Positions 13,373 to 15,769 of a DNA stretch of 15,769 nucleotides are shown piece after piece. The stretch spans positions 1 to 15,769 of the forward strand of contig ARQR01000012.1 of NCBI GenBank assembly GCA_000384495.1, in the 5' to 3' direction. The notes below the pieces were generated by a model. That model was not told the DNA's origin, searched no databases, and was given only the letters and a program-made list of their open reading frames with translations. How positions within the stretch are numbered: position 1 is the stretch's first letter; each line of letters opens with the position of its first letter. The DNA is from an actinobacterium SCGC AAA015-D07. Its GTDB lineage: Bacteria; Actinomycetota; Acidimicrobiia; Actinomarinales; Actinomarinaceae. A program made the position numbers and the translations under genes.

Positions 13373-15649
13373 ATGTCCGTAACAAATGTCACATGCAATA
13401 TTGGTGATAAAGAAATTAAATTTGAAACAGGTAAATTAGCTCTCCAGGCTCCTGGTTCTGTAGTTGTAACATCTGGAGATACAAATGTTCTTGTAACAAC
13501 AGTTGCAAATGAATCAGTAAGAGAAGGTATTGATTTCTTTCCTTTGACTGTCGATGTCGAAGAGAGAATGTATGCCGCTGGTAAAATTCCTGGTGGATTT
13601 TTTAGAAGAGAAGGAAGGCAAACAGAGAAAGCAATTTTAGCCTGTCGATTAATAGATAGACCACTAAGGCCTTCTTTCAAAGATGGTTTTAGATGTGAAA
13701 CACAAATTATTGCTACAGTTTTGAGTGTTGATAACGAAAACGAATATGACGTTTTATCTCTAAATGCTGCCTCACTTGGTTTACAACTTGCTGGTATCCC
13801 ATTGGAATCACCAGTTGGCGCAGTAAGGATGTCTCTCATTAATGATGAGTGGGTTGTACAAGCTACAAATACAGAACAAGAAGATTCAATTTTTGATATG
13901 GTCATAGCAGGAAAACTCAATGAAAATAATGAAATTGATATTGTCATGGTTGAAGCTGGCGCCAAGGAAAATACATTTGAAAAAATAGACGATGGAAGCC
14001 TTGCTCCATCTGAAGAAATAGTTGCAGACGGTATAGACATGTCTAAAGATTATATTTTATCGTTAATAAATTCTCAAAAAGAGCTAGTTTCAATGAATGA
14101 TATCCCATCTGTTGATTGGCCACTTGTTGAAGATTATACCGATGAACTAAAGTCAAAAATTGAGGCAAGCTGCAAAGAAGAACTTTCTGAAATTGCTTCA
14201 ATAATTGATAGGTCTGAGAGAAGCTCACGCCAAAATGCATTACAAGAAAAAGTTGTTGAAGAATTTTTAGATGAAGAAGAGGATAACTCAAAAGCTATCA
14301 AATTAGCCTTTAAATCTATATTTAAAGAATTAGTTAGGGATAGAGTTGTTAGTGGAGGTCCAAGACTTGATGGAAGATCTCCTACAGATATTAGAAATAT
14401 TTCTTCTGAAATCAATTTATTACCTATGGTTCATGGATCATCTTTGTTTCTTAGAGGTGAAACTCAGGTATTGAATGTAACAACATTGGGCATGTCAAGG
14501 CTTGAACAAATGTTAGACACAATAGATACAGTTACCTCAAAGAGGTATATGCATCATTACAATTTTCCACCATATTCAACAGGTGAGGCTTATATGATGA
14601 GGGGACCAAAAAGAAGGGAGATTGGTCATGGTGCTTTGGCAGAAAAAGCGATACTACCTGTTATTCCACCAAAGGCTGACTTTCCCTACACCATAAGAGT
14701 TGTGAGTGAAGCTATTTCATCAAATGGCTCTACTTCTCAAGCTTCTGTATGCGCATCAAGTCTTTCTTTGATGGCAGCCGGTGTGCCAATTAGAGAACAC
14801 GTTTCAGGAATAGCAATGGGTTTAATATCTAAAAATAATGAATTTGTAACTTTAACCGATATTTTAGGAGCAGAGGATGCATTAGGTGATATGGACTTTA
14901 AAGTTGCAGGAACTAGAGGAGTGATAACTGCTCTTCAACTAGATATGAAAATTGAAGGGCTACCATCCGATATTTTAAGACAAGCTCTTGAGCAAGCAAA
15001 AGATGCTCGACATCATATCTTGGATATCATGGAAGATACTATTTCTGAACCGGCTGATTCTTTATCTGGTAATGCTCCAAGACTTGAGTCAATTGAACTA
15101 CCTAAAGATAAAATTGGTGAGGTAATTGGGCCTAAAGGAAAAAACATTAGGAAGATTGAAGAGGAAACTGGTGCAAGTGTTGAGATTGATGATGATGGAA
15201 TACTCACACTAGGTTCAACAGAACAAGAATCTCTTGATACTGCAAAAGAGATGGTAATGGCAATTATTGATCCTGAGGAACCAGAATTAAATCAAGAGTA
15301 TGAAGGAGAGGTTGTTAGTCTTGCTAAATATGGGGCGTTTGTTAACATTCTCCCTGGAAGAGATGGATTAATGCATATATCAAAATTTCACTCTGAAATT
15401 AGAGTCGGCGACCCAGAAAAGGTACTTACCGTAGGAGATAAAATTCAGGTAGTAGTTGACTCAATTGAAAATGGAAAAGTTGGTTTAACACCTGTAAACG
15501 ATATCGAAATACCAGAAGATGCCATTGAGAAGAGACAATCTGGTAAGAGAGAAAGAAAACCAAGATCTTCAAAGCCTCGTGAAAACAATGATGCTAATAA
15601 AAAAAGAAAAAGAGTTTCTTTCGAAGACGAATTCGAGAAGGGTATTTAA
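13373..15649 (+). CDS. pnp: Polyribonucleotide nucleotidyltransferase (PNPase)
   Basis: Trimeric phosphorolytic 3'-5' exoribonuclease that releases nucleoside diphosphates from RNA; it can also polymerise tails. Domain order in 758 residues: first RNase PH domain (about 5-140, with AAGKIPGGFFRREGR), helical domain (about 145-300), second RNase PH domain (about 320-555, with RGETQVLNVTTLG), KH domain with GEVIGPKGKN at 582-591, S1 domain from about 643 to 708 (YEGEVVSLAKYGAFV), and a basic Lys/Arg-rich tail. The catalytic residues correspond to D502, D508 and K510 in EDALGDMDFK (E. coli D486, D492, K494). A tail beyond S1 is common in actinobacteria. It sits after rpsO, with a structured leader suggesting post-transcriptional control. 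Its stop directly abuts that of the convergent gene. Confidence 0.97.
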   Translation: MSVTNVTCNIGDKEIKFETGKLALQAPGSVVVTSGDTNVLVTTVANESVREGIDFFPLTVDVEERMYAAGKIPGGFFRREGRQTEKAILACRLIDRPLRPSFKDGFRCETQIIATVLSVDNENEYDVLSLNAASLGLQLAGIPLESPVGAVRMSLINDEWVVQATNTEQEDSIFDMVIAGKLNENNEIDIVMVEAGAKENTFEKIDDGSLAPSEEIVADGIDMSKDYILSLINSQKELVSMNDIPSVDWPLVEDYTDELKSKIEASCKEELSEIASIIDRSERSSRQNALQEKVVEEFLDEEEDNSKAIKLAFKSIFKELVRDRVVSGGPRLDGRSPTDIRNISSEINLLPMVHGSSLFLRGETQVLNVTTLGMSRLEQMLDTIDTVTSKRYMHHYNFPPYSTGEAYMMRGPKRREIGHGALAEKAILPVIPPKADFPYTIRVVSEAISSNGSTSQASVCASSLSLMAAGVPIREHVSGIAMGLISKNNEFVTLTDILGAEDALGDMDFKVAGTRGVITALQLDMKIEGLPSDILRQALEQAKDARHHILDIMEDTISEPADSLSGNAPRLESIELPKDKIGEVIGPKGKNIRKIEEETGASVEIDDDGILTLGSTEQESLDTAKEMVMAIIDPEEPELNQEYEGEVVSLAKYGAFVNILPGRDGLMHISKFHSEIRVGDPEKVLTVGDKIQVVVDSIENGKVGLTPVNDIEIPEDAIEKRQSGKRERKPRSSKPRENNDANKKRKRVSFEDEFEKGI

Positions 15650-15769
15650 TTACTTACGATTTGCAGTAAGTTTTGTTGGATTTGTTGATTCCGTTGTGAT
15701 GTAAGCATCTGGACTAATAGTTGAAACAATTTTTAGAACGTCTTTAACTTTTTTTCTTGGTGTGACACA
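15650..15769 (-). CDS. C-terminal fragment of a probable DUF2179/UPF0316-like protein, cut by window edge
   Basis: On the minus strand an open frame enters from the window edge and ends at the TAA formed by 15652-15650, giving 39 residues: CVTPRKKVKDVLKIVSTI, then SPDAYITTE, then a short polar tail ending NRK. The pattern of a charged helix (KKVKDVLKIV) followed by PDAYIT resembles the C-terminal DUF2179 domain of UPF0316/YitT-type membrane proteins (xxIIxxxDPxAFxTxxDV). Any membrane segments would lie outside the window. The gene converges on pnp with no intervening base. The frame and stop are clear. The family name is tentative because so little is visible, and no function can be given. 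Confidence 0.5.
   Translation of the reverse strand, partial: CVTPRKKVKDVLKIVSTISPDAYITTESTNPTKLTANRK

Noticed and set aside
13312..14415. Minus-strand open frames across the start and middle of pnp.
   Set aside because: Antisense to well-conserved PNPase domains; low-complexity Ser/Leu products.
15652..15671. ACTTAC...GTAAGT inverted repeat with a short T-run after pnp, as a terminator.
   Set aside because: Only six AT-rich pairs with an eight-base loop and four T; too weak to call, and it lies inside the convergent coding region.
15519..15704. 61-codon plus-strand frame overlapping the end of pnp.
   Set aside because: It reads the pnp basic tail in another frame and then runs antisense through the convergent gene; no ribosome binding site or homology features.
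1..15769. CRISPR array, insertion sequence, phage or defence genes.
   Set aside because: No repeated spacer-like units, transposase motifs, terminal inverted repeats or foreign-looking composition were seen; coding is continuous housekeeping genes.

Overview
The window is a dense, AT-rich (roughly one third G+C by eye), nearly single-strand run of bacterial housekeeping genes. On the plus strand the order is tsf (3' part), pyrH, frr, cdsA, rseP (site-2 protease), ispG, proS, then rimP, nusA, infB, rbfA, nrnA, truB, ribF, rpsO and pnp. This is the classic actinobacterial arrangement (compare the Mycobacterium order tsf-pyrH-frr-cdsA ... dxr-rip1-ispG ... proS ... rimP-nusA-infB-rbfA-nrnA-truB-ribF-rpsO-pnp), but compacted, with short gaps, 4-base ATGA overlaps and shortened proteins. 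Low G+C with actinobacterial order suggests a streamlined marine actinobacterium of the Actinomarinales type. That is inference; a Chloroflexi-like lineage is not excluded.

Region by region. At 1-385, the 3' end of tsf (EF-Ts) is joined to what reads on the minus strand as the 5' end of a solute-binding lipoprotein gene. The junction, at about 120-170, looks chimeric. From 389 to 6310 lies a first block: UMP kinase, ribosome recycling factor, CDP-diglyceride synthase, a RseP/Rip1 intramembrane protease, IspG and an archaeal/eukaryotic-type prolyl-tRNA synthetase. From 6311 to 6413 is the only real regulatory gap in the first two thirds: AT-rich palindromes, a textbook intrinsic terminator, and a perfect 10-base Shine-Dalgarno sequence that fixes the rimP start at a GTG. 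From 6414 to 12992 lies the second block, transcription/translation and RNA/cofactor genes: RimP, NusA, IF-2, RbfA, NrnA, TruB and RibF, tightly coupled. At 12993-13372 are rpsO with its own probable leaderless promoter and a structured pnp leader of two consecutive hairpins. pnp fills 13373-15649. The right edge holds the 3' end of a convergent minus-strand gene whose stop codon abuts that of pnp.

The genes work together around translation: ribosome maturation (RimP, RbfA), initiation (IF-2), elongation (EF-Ts), recycling (RRF), ribosomal protein S15, tRNA charging and modification (ProRS, TruB), transcription elongation/termination (NusA) and RNA turnover (PNPase, NrnA). They are joined by UMP, flavin, isoprenoid and phospholipid precursor steps. 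I see no mobile element, CRISPR array, phage gene, toxin-antitoxin pair, rRNA or tRNA. There is no gene-free stretch over 300 bases. I found no new multi-gene system. The points most worth a second look are the chimeric left end, the terminator that every rimP-nusA-infB transcript must cross, the pnp leader hairpins, the absence of dxr and ylxR from their usual places, and the degenerate zinc site in ProRS.
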